From contig CAZNYF010000052.1 of the NCBI GenBank assembly GCA_964577195.1, positions 1 to 16,635 on the forward strand: a stretch of DNA of 16,635 nucleotides, read 5' to 3'. A model generated the notes under the pieces. That model was not told where the DNA came from and made no database searches. It saw only the letters and a list, made by a program, of their open reading frames with translations. Both the position numbers and the translations under genes were made by a program. Source of the stretch: HyVt-560 sp964577195 (GTDB taxonomy: Bacteria; Pseudomonadota; Gammaproteobacteria; UWMA-0217). Position 1 is the first letter of the stretch. Each line of letters starts with the position of its first letter. This document shows, piece after piece, positions 1 to 6,909 of the stretch.

Positions 1-35
1 CATAAGCGCATCCATGCGCAAAACCCGAAGGGCGC

Positions 36-124
36 AAACCAACGCGTCCAGCACGGCGTTATTGCTGCTCGACATGGAACAACCATGGCTTTACAGCAAT
101 GCCTTGTTCTGAACGCGTTGGTTT
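36..124. repeat. Large imperfect palindrome (REP/MITE-like hairpin) downstream of rppH
   Basis: Seen directly: the outer arms 36-51 and 109-124 are complementary at 15 of 16 positions. Inner arms 61-67 (attgctg) and 94-100 (cagcaat) pair perfectly, and the innermost arms 73-77 (catgg) and 83-87 (ccatg) close on the loop aacaa. Between the outer and inner arms lies a mismatched internal loop. Just to the left are two smaller stems: gcgca/tgcgc at 6-10/15-19, and ccc-gaa-ggg at 24-32. Read on the minus strand, the latter ends in tttt and could act as a weak terminator for rppH. No convincing protein is encoded in 1-161 on either strand. The composite architecture resembles dispersed palindromic repeats of gammaproteobacteria, but family membership is inference. 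The element may extend beyond the left edge. Confidence 0.6.
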
Positions 125-161
125 TCGCTGGTTCATCAAAGCTATGTTGTTGAAGTACTAG

Positions 162-677
162 TTACGCTCGGTAAATCAGTGTTGGCGGTATTGGCGGTGC
201 GCCGTCAGGGAACAAGGTGGCTGAGAATTCGCGTAGCGCTCGCTGGTAAACATCGCGTTTAAAAAATACCACGTCTATTGCGGGTTGCCAGTAATCGACC
301 CAGCACCAGTTATCAAATTCGGGGCTGCCGCAGCTGTCGAAACAGACTTCGTGCTCCGGGCATTCCATGCGCAATAAAAACCACAGCTGTTTCTGACCGA
401 TGCAAAGGGGTTTGGAATCGTGCCGGATCAAGTGTTTAGGGAGGCGATAGCGTAACCAGTTGCGGGTTGTGTCGATGATTCTTACGTGTTCTGGTAATAG
501 CCCGATTTCTTCGCGCAGCTCCCGGTACATGGCGGTTTCTGGATCTTCATCCTTGTCGATGCCGCCTTGGGGAAATTGCCAGGCGTCTTGACCGATTCGT
601 TTAGCCCATAGAACCTGCCCAGCTGCATTCGTAAGAATCATGCCGACATTGGGTCTATAGCCATCTAAATCAATCAC
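162..677 (-). CDS. rppH: RNA 5' pyrophosphohydrolase RppH (Nudix hydrolase)
   Basis: RppH removes pyrophosphate from the 5' triphosphate end of mRNA (also acting on diphosphorylated ends), leaving a monophosphate that stimulates RNase E decay. It is cytosolic. The 171-residue product matches the usual length (about 160-176) and starts with the family hallmark MIDxDGYRPNVG, which fixes the start. The Nudix box spans residues 38-60 (G38, E44, R52, E53, E56, E57, G59), so the metal-binding glutamates are intact. The family blocks WQFPQGGI (33-40), RNWLRYRLPK and IGQKQLWFLL are all present, as is SFKRDVY-like FFKRDVY near the C-terminus. In many relatives ptsP follows rppH. Here the downstream DNA holds only a palindromic repeat within the window. 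The gene is divergent from the HAD phosphatase gene. Identification is secure. Confidence 0.97.
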   Translation of the reverse strand: MIDLDGYRPNVGMILTNAAGQVLWAKRIGQDAWQFPQGGIDKDEDPETAMYRELREEIGLLPEHVRIIDTTRNWLRYRLPKHLIRHDSKPLCIGQKQLWFLLRMECPEHEVCFDSCGSPEFDNWCWVDYWQPAIDVVFFKRDVYQRALREFSATLFPDGAPPIPPTLIYRA

Positions 678-796
678 TTAAGTAATCTCGATAATTTTGT
701 TTAATACGCTCATTCTTCCACATCATGGAAAAAGGGGCAAATGACCTCGACATGGCGATACAATTGCCAATCAAATGGATAAAAAACGGGCAAACC

Positions 797-1450
797 ATGG
801 GCTTAGCACTATTCGATCTGGACAATACCTTGCTGGAAGGCGATAGCGACCATTTGTGGGGGCAGTTTCTGGTAGAGGCGGGCATTGTTGATCGCGATGA
901 GTACGAACAGGCGAATGAAGTTTTTTATCAGCAATATCAGGCAGGAGAGCTGGATATCCACGAGTTTTGCCGGTTTGCATTCCGGCCTTTAGTTGATAAC
1001 GCAGTGCCTGAACTCAAGGCTTGGCGCAGCCAATATTTTGAACAAATGATTCGCCCCATCATGCTCGAAACTGGAATGGATAAAATTGCTGAACATCAGG
1101 ATCAGGGCGATGAAATCGTCATTATCACTGCGACCAATAGCTTTTTAACTCGACCAATTGCACAAGCTTTTGGCGTCGCACACCTCATCGCTACCGTGCC
1201 GGAGCAGGTGGATGGCCTTTTCACCGGCGAGATTGATGGCACACCTTGTTTCCAGGATGGCAAAGTGATCCGCCTGAATGAATGGCTGGAACAGCATGAT
1301 ATTGATCTGGATGAAAGCTGGTTTTATAGCGATTCACACAATGATCTGCCGTTATTGAACGAGGTCACGACGCCGATTGCGGTTGATCCGGATGAGGAGC
1401 TGCTAGCCATCGCCAATCAGCGTGATTGGGAGGTACTTTCCTTCCGCTAG
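797..1450 (+). CDS. HAD-IB family phosphatase (SerB-like hydrolase)
   Basis: A cytosolic haloacid-dehalogenase-superfamily hydrolase of subfamily IB, the phosphoserine-phosphatase-like group. Substrate is not predictable; relatives are often annotated simply as HAD-IB family hydrolase. From the start chosen here the protein has 217 residues. Motif I is FDLDNTLL with nucleophile D7 and acid D9, motif II is in VIITATNSF (109-116), the lysine of motif III is K156 in DGKVIRL, and motif IV is SDSHNDLPLL with D179 and D183. The cap lies between motifs I and II. The frame is open back to an ATG at 725, but the first 24 codons give a sequence not typical of the family. The ATG at 797 places motif I at the usual distance from the N-terminus. 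Neither start has a good Shine-Dalgarno. The gene ends 13 bases before the convergent epimerase-like gene. Confidence 0.88.
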   Translation: MGLALFDLDNTLLEGDSDHLWGQFLVEAGIVDRDEYEQANEVFYQQYQAGELDIHEFCRFAFRPLVDNAVPELKAWRSQYFEQMIRPIMLETGMDKIAEHQDQGDEIVIITATNSFLTRPIAQAFGVAHLIATVPEQVDGLFTGEIDGTPCFQDGKVIRLNEWLEQHDIDLDESWFYSDSHNDLPLLNEVTTPIAVDPDEELLAIANQRDWEVLSFR

Positions 1451-1463
1451 CGCAACGATAGTT

Positions 1464-2402
1464 TCATGAGTAATTTTCTCGAAACCGCTGCATTTTGGCT
1501 TCATGCCCAGCTGATCCCAGATATTCAGGCGCGATAACTTCAATGGAAGTTGGACAACTTGCCTTTTTCCGGCAGACGCTATCGGTCTGCATTGAACGGT
1601 AGTTGTCCAGCGTAAATAACTTGCCTGGCAATATTCCAAGAATTGCCGCCTGGAGATAGGACATCCAGCGGGGAAGCCCAATGACTTTTTTGTTTTGCCG
1701 GGTATACCGTGCGGTTAGCTCTACCAGTTCTTGTAATGTGTATTCAACCGGGCCGCAGAGTTCGATTCGTGCGCCAAAGGTGTCCGGGTCTTCCAGCGCG
1801 TCTACCATAGATTTAACGACATCACCGACGTAGACCGGCGCGAATCGGGACTTGGCACAAGCAAGTGGAAGCGGGCCTGGGAGTAATTTTAGTAATCCAG
1901 CGAAACGGTTCAAAAATGAATCACCGGGGCCAAAAATAACCGAGGGTTGGAAGCTGGTGACTTTTAGATCACCCCCGCTGCTGGTGTGGATCAGGTTTTC
2001 ACCATCACCTTTGGAGCGTAGGTATTCGCTGGCAGCAGCAGAACCTGCGTTCAGTGCGCTGACATGGAGTAGTCGCCGGATCCGCTGTTGCTTGCAAATT
2101 TCTACCAGCTTACCTGGCAGTGCAACATGCGTGCGGCGTAAATTTTGATGACGAGTTTGATTGAGGATGCCAACTAGGTTGATGACAGCGACACAACCTT
2201 TGACGCTTGAACGCAGCTGTTTGAGATCGAAAACATCACATTCAACTAGCTTGACACCAGCCAATAGCTTTAGATTTCGGTAACGATGTGGCCGGCGTGA
2301 CAAAACCCGGACTCGATAGCCTTCTTTGACAAGACGGGCAGTTAGATGAGTTCCCAAAAACCCCGTGCCGCCCAAAATAGCGATGGTGCGTGATGACTCC
2401 AT
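1464..2402 (-). CDS. NAD(P)-binding protein of the NDUFA9-like / atypical SDR family
   Basis: A 312-residue Rossmann-fold protein of the extended/atypical short-chain dehydrogenase group, often annotated as complex I NDUFA9 subunit family protein or NAD-dependent epimerase. Seen: nucleotide-binding motif GGTGFLG at 11-17; an acidic/hydrophobic beta-strand block VECDVFD (53-59); NLVGIL after beta-4; HVSALNA (113-119); and a possible YxxxK pair at Y127/K131. FQPSVIFGPGD is the substrate-side signature of this subgroup. The bacterial relatives are not known respiratory subunits, and the substrate is unknown. The start is well supported by aaagga just upstream of the ATG. It is the last gene of the leftward gmhB-plsC cluster, 49 bases after plsC, which suggests an envelope- or lipid-linked redox role (inference). 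Confidence 0.85.
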   Translation of the reverse strand: MESSRTIAILGGTGFLGTHLTARLVKEGYRVRVLSRRPHRYRNLKLLAGVKLVECDVFDLKQLRSSVKGCVAVINLVGILNQTRHQNLRRTHVALPGKLVEICKQQRIRRLLHVSALNAGSAAASEYLRSKGDGENLIHTSSGGDLKVTSFQPSVIFGPGDSFLNRFAGLLKLLPGPLPLACAKSRFAPVYVGDVVKSMVDALEDPDTFGARIELCGPVEYTLQELVELTARYTRQNKKVIGLPRWMSYLQAAILGILPGKLFTLDNYRSMQTDSVCRKKASCPTSIEVIAPEYLGSAGHEAKMQRFRENYS

Positions 2403-2451
2403 AATTCCTTTCCCTAATTTCTCTCCCTGCTTTGAGTTTAGCAGAAAAGAA

Positions 2452-3189
2452 TCAGGAAATTTCAGTCAGTTGTTTTCGGATCCAGGTTTCAGCTTCAGCG
2501 TTAATCTGATCTGGTTGCCTGTTTTTGCTGGGAATGGTGGGGCCAATGCGAACCGTAATTGTGCCAGGGTATTTGATGAACTGATGGCGTGGCCAGAACA
2601 GCCCGGCATTATGCGCAATCGGCACTACAGGATAACCGGAGCGGCTTGCTAAAATCGCCCCGCCCGGTTTAAAGCGTCTGTGAACACCCGGATCAACGCG
2701 TGTTCCTTCTGGGAAAATAATCACCCATAATCCAGAATCGAGACGTTTATGGCCTTGCTCGACAACTTGCTCACGAGCGTTGATGCCGGCATTTCGGTCA
2801 ATTGCGATTGGGCTGGACATAGCCAACCCCCAGCCAAAAAACGGGATTTTAAGCAGTTCTTTTTTGAGCACCCAGACTTGAGGAGGGACGAGAAAAGCCA
2901 GCGATAGCGTCTCCCAAGTGGATTGGTGGTTAGAAAGCACAATGGCTGGCCCATCAGGCAAGTTTTCTCTGCCCTCAACCTGATAGTTAACACCGCATAT
3001 TTTGTCCAGCGCCAAGGTGTTTAATTTTGACCAGGTAACAATAATGGCAAAGCGAATGCGGTGGGGGAATAGTGCAAAGATCCACAAAGTGCCACCCCAA
3101 AGTATCGTGCTCGATGCAAAAACTAGCCAAAAAATGCAGGATCTAAGGAGCGCGATGGTGGTTTGAAACTGGGTTTTCTCAGGTTTCAC
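2452..3189 (-). CDS. plsC: 1-acyl-sn-glycerol-3-phosphate acyltransferase (PlsC family)
   Basis: Lysophosphatidic acid acyltransferase-type enzyme, which transfers an acyl chain to the sn-2 position of lysophosphatidate at the cytoplasmic membrane to make phosphatidate. The 245-residue protein has hydrophobic N-terminal segments (about 15-40 and 46-60) for membrane attachment. The acyltransferase blocks follow in order. Block I is NHQSTWE with H88; the acidic residue is E93 rather than the textbook Asp of HX4D. Block II-like is KKELLKIPFFGWGL (109-122), block III is FPEGTR (159-164), and a VVPIAHNAG strand follows. The NHQSTWE form is, as far as I recall, usual in the gmhB-linked paralogue group, so activity is expected. 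The start is GTG with a weak ribosome site, 18 bases after gmhB. A separate plsC may exist elsewhere in the genome, so the symbol is a family call. Confidence 0.88.
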   Translation of the reverse strand: MKPEKTQFQTTIALLRSCIFWLVFASSTILWGGTLWIFALFPHRIRFAIIVTWSKLNTLALDKICGVNYQVEGRENLPDGPAIVLSNHQSTWETLSLAFLVPPQVWVLKKELLKIPFFGWGLAMSSPIAIDRNAGINAREQVVEQGHKRLDSGLWVIIFPEGTRVDPGVHRRFKPGGAILASRSGYPVVPIAHNAGLFWPRHQFIKYPGTITVRIGPTIPSKNRQPDQINAEAETWIRKQLTEIS

Positions 3190-3207
3190 ACTAATACCCT
3201 GTAGTAG

Positions 3208-3777
3208 TTAAGGTTTTAAAATGGCGTCAACGGCTGCGGACAGGTTATCAAATATCTTTGTGCCTGCGGGTAATCCTCCCTGCTTTTCGGTGACTTTCCC
3301 TTTGCCAGTGCGGACTAAAACCGGGGTTGCCTGAACGGCCTCTGCCGCTTGCAAGTCTCGTAGCGAATCTCCGATGATGATAGCGTTTTCTAGCGGAACG
3401 CCAAGTTGTTCACTTATTTGATGATAAAGACCTGGTTTGGGCTTGCGGCACAGGCATCCATCATCAGGGCTATGTGGGCAGTAAACCAGTGCGTCGATAT
3501 GCCCTGCTTGCTTGCGGAGCAGTTTTTTTAATTTGGTATGCATCTGTTCGAGTGCTGGTTCGGCGAAGAGTTTTCTTGCCAGTCCAGACTGATTGGTGGC
3601 TATTCCCACCAGAAAACCTGCTTTATTGAGACGCGAGATTGCAGCGAGACTTTTGGGGATAGGTATCCATTCGTCTGCCGATTTTATGTAAGCGTCTGAA
3701 TCTTTATTGATGACGCCATCACGGTCAAGTATGAGCAGCTTTTGCCCTAATTTGTGAGCTTGTTCGCGTATCTTCAT
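3208..3777 (-). CDS. gmhB: D-glycero-beta-D-manno-heptose 1,7-bisphosphate 7-phosphatase
   Basis: GmhB removes the 7-phosphate from heptose 1,7-bisphosphate in the synthesis of ADP-L-glycero-D-manno-heptose, the inner-core sugar of LPS. The 189-residue cytosolic HAD phosphatase (HisB-N type) shows motif I LDRDGVIN with D18 and D20, motif II IATNQSG (59-65), and the structural zinc site CPH...CLC with C100, H102, C108 and C110. RKPKPG follows with the motif III lysine, then motif IV IIGDSLRD with D137 and D141. The C108/C110 loop is the short version of the zinc loop. It heads the leftward cluster with plsC. In E. coli and many relatives gmhB has different neighbours (for example glyS/glyQ nearby), and those are absent here. 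Start ATG has no strong Shine-Dalgarno but the length fits the family. Confidence 0.95.
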   Translation of the reverse strand: MKIREQAHKLGQKLLILDRDGVINKDSDAYIKSADEWIPIPKSLAAISRLNKAGFLVGIATNQSGLARKLFAEPALEQMHTKLKKLLRKQAGHIDALVYCPHSPDDGCLCRKPKPGLYHQISEQLGVPLENAIIIGDSLRDLQAAEAVQATPVLVRTGKGKVTEKQGGLPAGTKIFDNLSAAVDAILKP

Positions 3778-3798
3778 AAAAAGTTTTAACTAATTCAC

Positions 3799-3804
3799 AT
3801 TATA
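3799..3804 (-). promoter_or_regulatory. Candidate -10 box for the gmhB-plsC cluster
   Basis: A perfect TATAAT on the minus strand lies 21 bases upstream of the gmhB start, which would give a short leader. No good -35 hexamer is seen 16-18 bases further upstream (the best there is poor), and the surroundings are AT-rich, so a chance match is possible. A small inverted repeat attcta-ata-tagaat (3812-3826) overlaps the place where the -35 should be. Confidence 0.35.
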
Positions 3805-3931
3805 TGCGTAAATTCTAATATAGAATGGAACCCAATAAGTAGTAATTTGTCGCGGATGATGATTGGTTGTCAATCTCATCTTAAGACTTCAGAAGTAATA
3901 ACAACGACTACGGCAGGGAAGCTTGAGAGGA

Positions 3932-3955
3932 TAATCTTTTCACGCTCTAAGATTA
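3932..3955. repeat. Inverted repeat upstream of the secreted-protein gene
   Basis: Perfect 7-base arms taatctt (3932-3938) and aagatta (3949-3955) are separated by 10 bases and end about 10 bases before the Shine-Dalgarno of the gene at 3975. The total span of 24 bases and the position fit either an operator for a dimeric regulator or a hairpin in the mRNA leader that could affect translation. No regulator gene is adjacent. The function is inference only. Confidence 0.3.
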
Positions 3956-3974
3956 AAAGTTAAGGGGAGTAATC

Positions 3975-5660
3975 ATGATTTCGGAAATACGCAATACTTT
4001 CAAGCGAAAGTACGGGTTGGCAGTGCTAACGACATGTGTATTAGCAATGTCTAATGTTGTTTTGGCAAAAGGTGCGGTGTCAGAAGCTTTAACTTCTTCA
4101 ACGCCTGCGGCTTCTGTTTCGTACCTTCAGGACGGAACACTCTATAGCTGGGGTGCTGAGCAGAATATTATTCTGGATGGATTTATCTACCAGAATCAGG
4201 CGTTTGTCTATGATGCTTTAGCGGCTGAACGCGTTGAAATTCAGCGTGTTGATAATGAAAATGCCAGTGGTACTCGCTGTAACTTGTTTGCCGAGACTGT
4301 CAATTCTCAGTTTGTTTATGCACCAAGCTATCCTGGGAACTCCGCAGAAGGTTTTTGCGACGTGAGGAAAATGATTTCCGATAACATTGTGAATGTTGAT
4401 CCTCTCGATGTTTTCGCTAACGCCGGTTCTCGTCCTGAATCCAATAATAATATTGAACGTGTCGATTTTATTACTAAAAATGGAATTTCCACTGGGCTGA
4501 GTCCTGCACAATTGACTGTGTCTGGAGTGGCTATTGTGGAGAAAGCGGGAAACAACGGGGTTAAAGTCGCGGCGATTACTTCTTTAGATGGTAACGGGTT
4601 ACCCAATAGTTACGGTGCTCTTATTCGTGTGGCGGGGTCATCTGACGATGATGATAATCTTATTCGCTTTGGCATAACCGAAATTCATCTGCCTTTTCAT
4701 TATCTGACGAACTCAAATGGTGAGATTCCCGGTAATGTTGTTTACCGCTCAGGAGCTAGCGAAACCATGGGTATCGCTTTTATCAGCCAGCAAGACCTGG
4801 GTTTAGCCACTGGCCAAACTTATTATGGGTTTTCCATATTTGCGACGGATGTCGATGATGCCATTCACCAGCTAACTGACCCAGCGAGTTTTCCACGTGA
4901 TACTCATCCCCAAAACCTGGGGCCTGGTGATGCAGATTTTTCTGCGGCTTCCGCATTTTTAGCAGGGAACAGTGCTCCTATTGCGAATGATGATTCGGCA
5001 ACGACATTGCTTGGTCAGCCTGTGACCATTGATATTTTAGCCAACGATAATGACCCTGATGGCGACGTACTTATTATTACGATAGTTACTCCACCTCAGA
5101 ACGGCAGTGTCACTATCGTGAGTAACCAGCTGGTGTTCACCCCTGATGCGGGCTTTACCGGTAGCGATTCAATTACCTATCAAATTGATGATGGCAACGG
5201 TGGTCGAGATACGGCAACTGTGACTATCAACGTTGGTCCCGGAAACGCTCAGCCTGTTGCCAATGATGATATTGCTACAACCAATGTGGCTGCACCGGTA
5301 ACTATCGCGGTATTAGAGAATGACAGAGACCCAGACGGGGATGCTTTATCTATCACGCTACTGTCCCAGCCTGCCAATGGTTCTGCTGTCTTGAACGGTG
5401 ATTCATTTACCTATACACCTGAGGCCGGGTTTAGCGGAACGGATTCTTTTCAATATCAAATTAATGATGGTCAGGGCGGTAGTGATACCGCTACGGTTAT
5501 CGTCAGTGTGACTGCCGTGTTATCGGGAACCTCGGGTCGAATCGAAACCGGACTAGATGGGCATGGTGCGGGTAGTTTTAATATTATGTGGCTGATATTA
5601 TTGGGGATGTTCGGGTTGTTTCGTGTTCGTGTGCGAGATGACAGACTTATCTTGGGATAA
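3975..5660 (+). CDS. Secreted protein with two cadherin-like (Big_9-type) repeats and a C-terminal sorting-like tail
   Basis: A 561-residue protein of unknown function. The N-terminus is a Sec signal (basic start, hydrophobic 14-30, likely cleavage after VVLA at 31). Residues about 45-325 form a region I do not recognise, with only two cysteines in the mature chain (C97, C128) that could form a disulfide. Two tandem cadherin-like domains follow at about 332-421 and 424-513. Each has a calcium-type DPDGD loop, an FTPDAGF or YTPEAGF strand and a YQI(D/N)DG..G..DTATV end. The tail (about 517-561) has a Gly-rich stretch ending GAGS (531-534), one short hydrophobic segment (535-549) and an Arg-rich end (R550, R552, R554). 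This is the three-part layout of GlyGly-CTERM/rhombosortase-like sorting signals, although the double-Gly motif is not classical. The start is strongly supported by aagggga-type Shine-Dalgarno at 3961-3969. The OmpA-family gene follows 43 bases later, so the two are probably co-transcribed. Confidence 0.8.
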   Translation: MISEIRNTFKRKYGLAVLTTCVLAMSNVVLAKGAVSEALTSSTPAASVSYLQDGTLYSWGAEQNIILDGFIYQNQAFVYDALAAERVEIQRVDNENASGTRCNLFAETVNSQFVYAPSYPGNSAEGFCDVRKMISDNIVNVDPLDVFANAGSRPESNNNIERVDFITKNGISTGLSPAQLTVSGVAIVEKAGNNGVKVAAITSLDGNGLPNSYGALIRVAGSSDDDDNLIRFGITEIHLPFHYLTNSNGEIPGNVVYRSGASETMGIAFISQQDLGLATGQTYYGFSIFATDVDDAIHQLTDPASFPRDTHPQNLGPGDADFSAASAFLAGNSAPIANDDSATTLLGQPVTIDILANDNDPDGDVLIITIVTPPQNGSVTIVSNQLVFTPDAGFTGSDSITYQIDDGNGGRDTATVTINVGPGNAQPVANDDIATTNVAAPVTIAVLENDRDPDGDALSITLLSQPANGSAVLNGDSFTYTPEAGFSGTDSFQYQINDGQGGSDTATVIVSVTAVLSGTSGRIETGLDGHGAGSFNIMWLILLGMFGLFRVRVRDDRLILG

Positions 5661-5703
5661 TTTAGAGACCGTCAAGGGACGGTCGTTTGTCAGGTATCAA
5701 TGT

Positions 5704-6822
5704 ATGAATAATTTCAGTACTGGTGTTGCAGCATCATCTAAGCACCGCTTTTCTCCGCTCTCGATTGCGATAAGTATCGCAATGTTGGGCGGATCTCCAT
5801 TGGTGCTAGCGGACAAGTCGCCTGCTGATCGGGAATTTGATAATCGGTTTTATATTGGCGGCAATGTTGGCATCACCAGCATTGATCCTAGAACGGCGAA
5901 TACGCCATTTCGTGTCAGTGATGACAGTAGCACTGGCGGTTCTCTTTACCTGGGTTACGACATCAGTAAACGTCTCAGTATTGAGGGATACGTTGCGCGG
6001 CTGGGTGCAGCTGAAATTGTGCGTAGCAGCGATGGTACGCGTCAGGGCGATATTGAATACGAAGGATATGGTATTTCAGCCATCGGGTATCTGTATAATT
6101 TTCGTAACGCATCGGACTACAGTAATGGATTTGATGATGAAGGCTATTTTCGCCGTGAAGGGTTATCCGTTTTTGCGCGTGTCGGCGCAGGTTCTCTAGA
6201 TACCAGTTCCAGTACGGTAGCGTTTGAACAGCTCGAAGACCTTCAGTTGCATCTTGGTGCTGGTCTTGAATATGGTTGGTCCAATGGTTTTGCCGCCAGA
6301 GCAGAATTCATCTCCTATGATGAAGATGCCAAATTAATCGCCGTGGGAATTTTGAAACGTTTCGGCGATGCCAAACCCTACCCAGTGGCGAAGCCTCCCG
6401 TAGTTGCAACGCCTGTAGTACCAAAAATTACGCCACCAGAGCCTTCACCGGCTAAGCCTGCGCCGCCGCAGGAAGTGATTGATCCAATTGAACTGCCCAT
6501 TGTTCATTTTGAATTTGATCGGTCTCATTTGACAGGGGTAGCGAAAGCAATTCTTGATTCGTTTGTTGCCGATATTTTACAACCATCACCCGAGCTACGT
6601 ATTGGAGTTGTGGGGCATACTGATTCCGATGGGTCTGATGCGTACAACATGCCGCTTTCTATTCGCCGGGCCGACATCGTGCGCAGCTATCTTGAATCGA
6701 AAGGTATCGAAGGCGGGAGGCTGGAGCCAAATGGCATGGGTGAAGGTTCTCCAGTGACGCCGAACGTCACCACAGAAGACAAGGCTAACAATCGCCGGGT
6801 TGAATTTGAGATCTTGAAATAG
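5704..6822 (+). CDS. OmpA-family outer membrane protein (beta-barrel plus peptidoglycan-binding domain)
   Basis: A 372-residue outer membrane protein. There is a signal peptide with likely cleavage after LVLA (36). An 8-strand-type beta-barrel region spans about 46-221 (FYIGGNVG start, alternating strands, LKRFG end). A Pro/Ala/Lys-rich linker follows (about 222-262), then an OmpA C-terminal domain (about 263-372). In that domain HTDSDGSDAYNMPLSIRRAD carries D307 and R322, which align with E. coli OmpA D271 and R286, the residues that bind diaminopimelate of peptidoglycan. It therefore anchors the outer membrane to the wall. The frame is open back to an ATG at 5623 inside the previous gene. 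The ATG at 5704 is preferred because it gives a normal signal peptide, although the Shine-Dalgarno is weak. A strong terminator follows at 6867. The barrel is paralogous to the convergent gene at 6910-8013. Confidence 0.9.
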   Translation: MNNFSTGVAASSKHRFSPLSIAISIAMLGGSPLVLADKSPADREFDNRFYIGGNVGITSIDPRTANTPFRVSDDSSTGGSLYLGYDISKRLSIEGYVARLGAAEIVRSSDGTRQGDIEYEGYGISAIGYLYNFRNASDYSNGFDDEGYFRREGLSVFARVGAGSLDTSSSTVAFEQLEDLQLHLGAGLEYGWSNGFAARAEFISYDEDAKLIAVGILKRFGDAKPYPVAKPPVVATPVVPKITPPEPSPAKPAPPQEVIDPIELPIVHFEFDRSHLTGVAKAILDSFVADILQPSPELRIGVVGHTDSDGSDAYNMPLSIRRADIVRSYLESKGIEGGRLEPNGMGEGSPVTPNVTTEDKANNRRVEFEILK

Positions 6823-6866
6823 ACCCATTCACAATAGCTTGCCTTAAACCTAGAAAAATATGGAAA

Positions 6867-6892
6867 AGCCGAGCCAATGGCTCGGCTATTTT
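6867..6892. terminator. Rho-independent terminator between the convergent OmpA-like genes
   Basis: Arms agccgagcc (6867-6875) and ggctcggct (6879-6887) form a perfect 9-base-pair stem with loop aat. On the plus strand the stem is followed by a short T-run (attttat), and on the minus strand by tttccatattttt. It lies 45 bases after the rightward OmpA-like gene and just after the stop of the leftward one, so it likely serves both directions. Confidence 0.85.
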
Positions 6893-6909
6893 ATGCCGGT
6901 AATATGCTG

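Noticed and set aside
1..161. Fragment of a transposase or of ptsP
   Set aside because: The plus-strand reading frame is open to about 150 but its product resembles nothing I recognise, and the DNA is dominated by the palindrome. No ptsP-like peptide appears on the minus strand.
725..796. Upstream ATG (725) as the start of the HAD phosphatase
   Set aside because: The extra 24 residues are not typical of the family, there is no Shine-Dalgarno, and the conserved FDLDNTLL motif normally lies within the first ten residues, as it does from 797.
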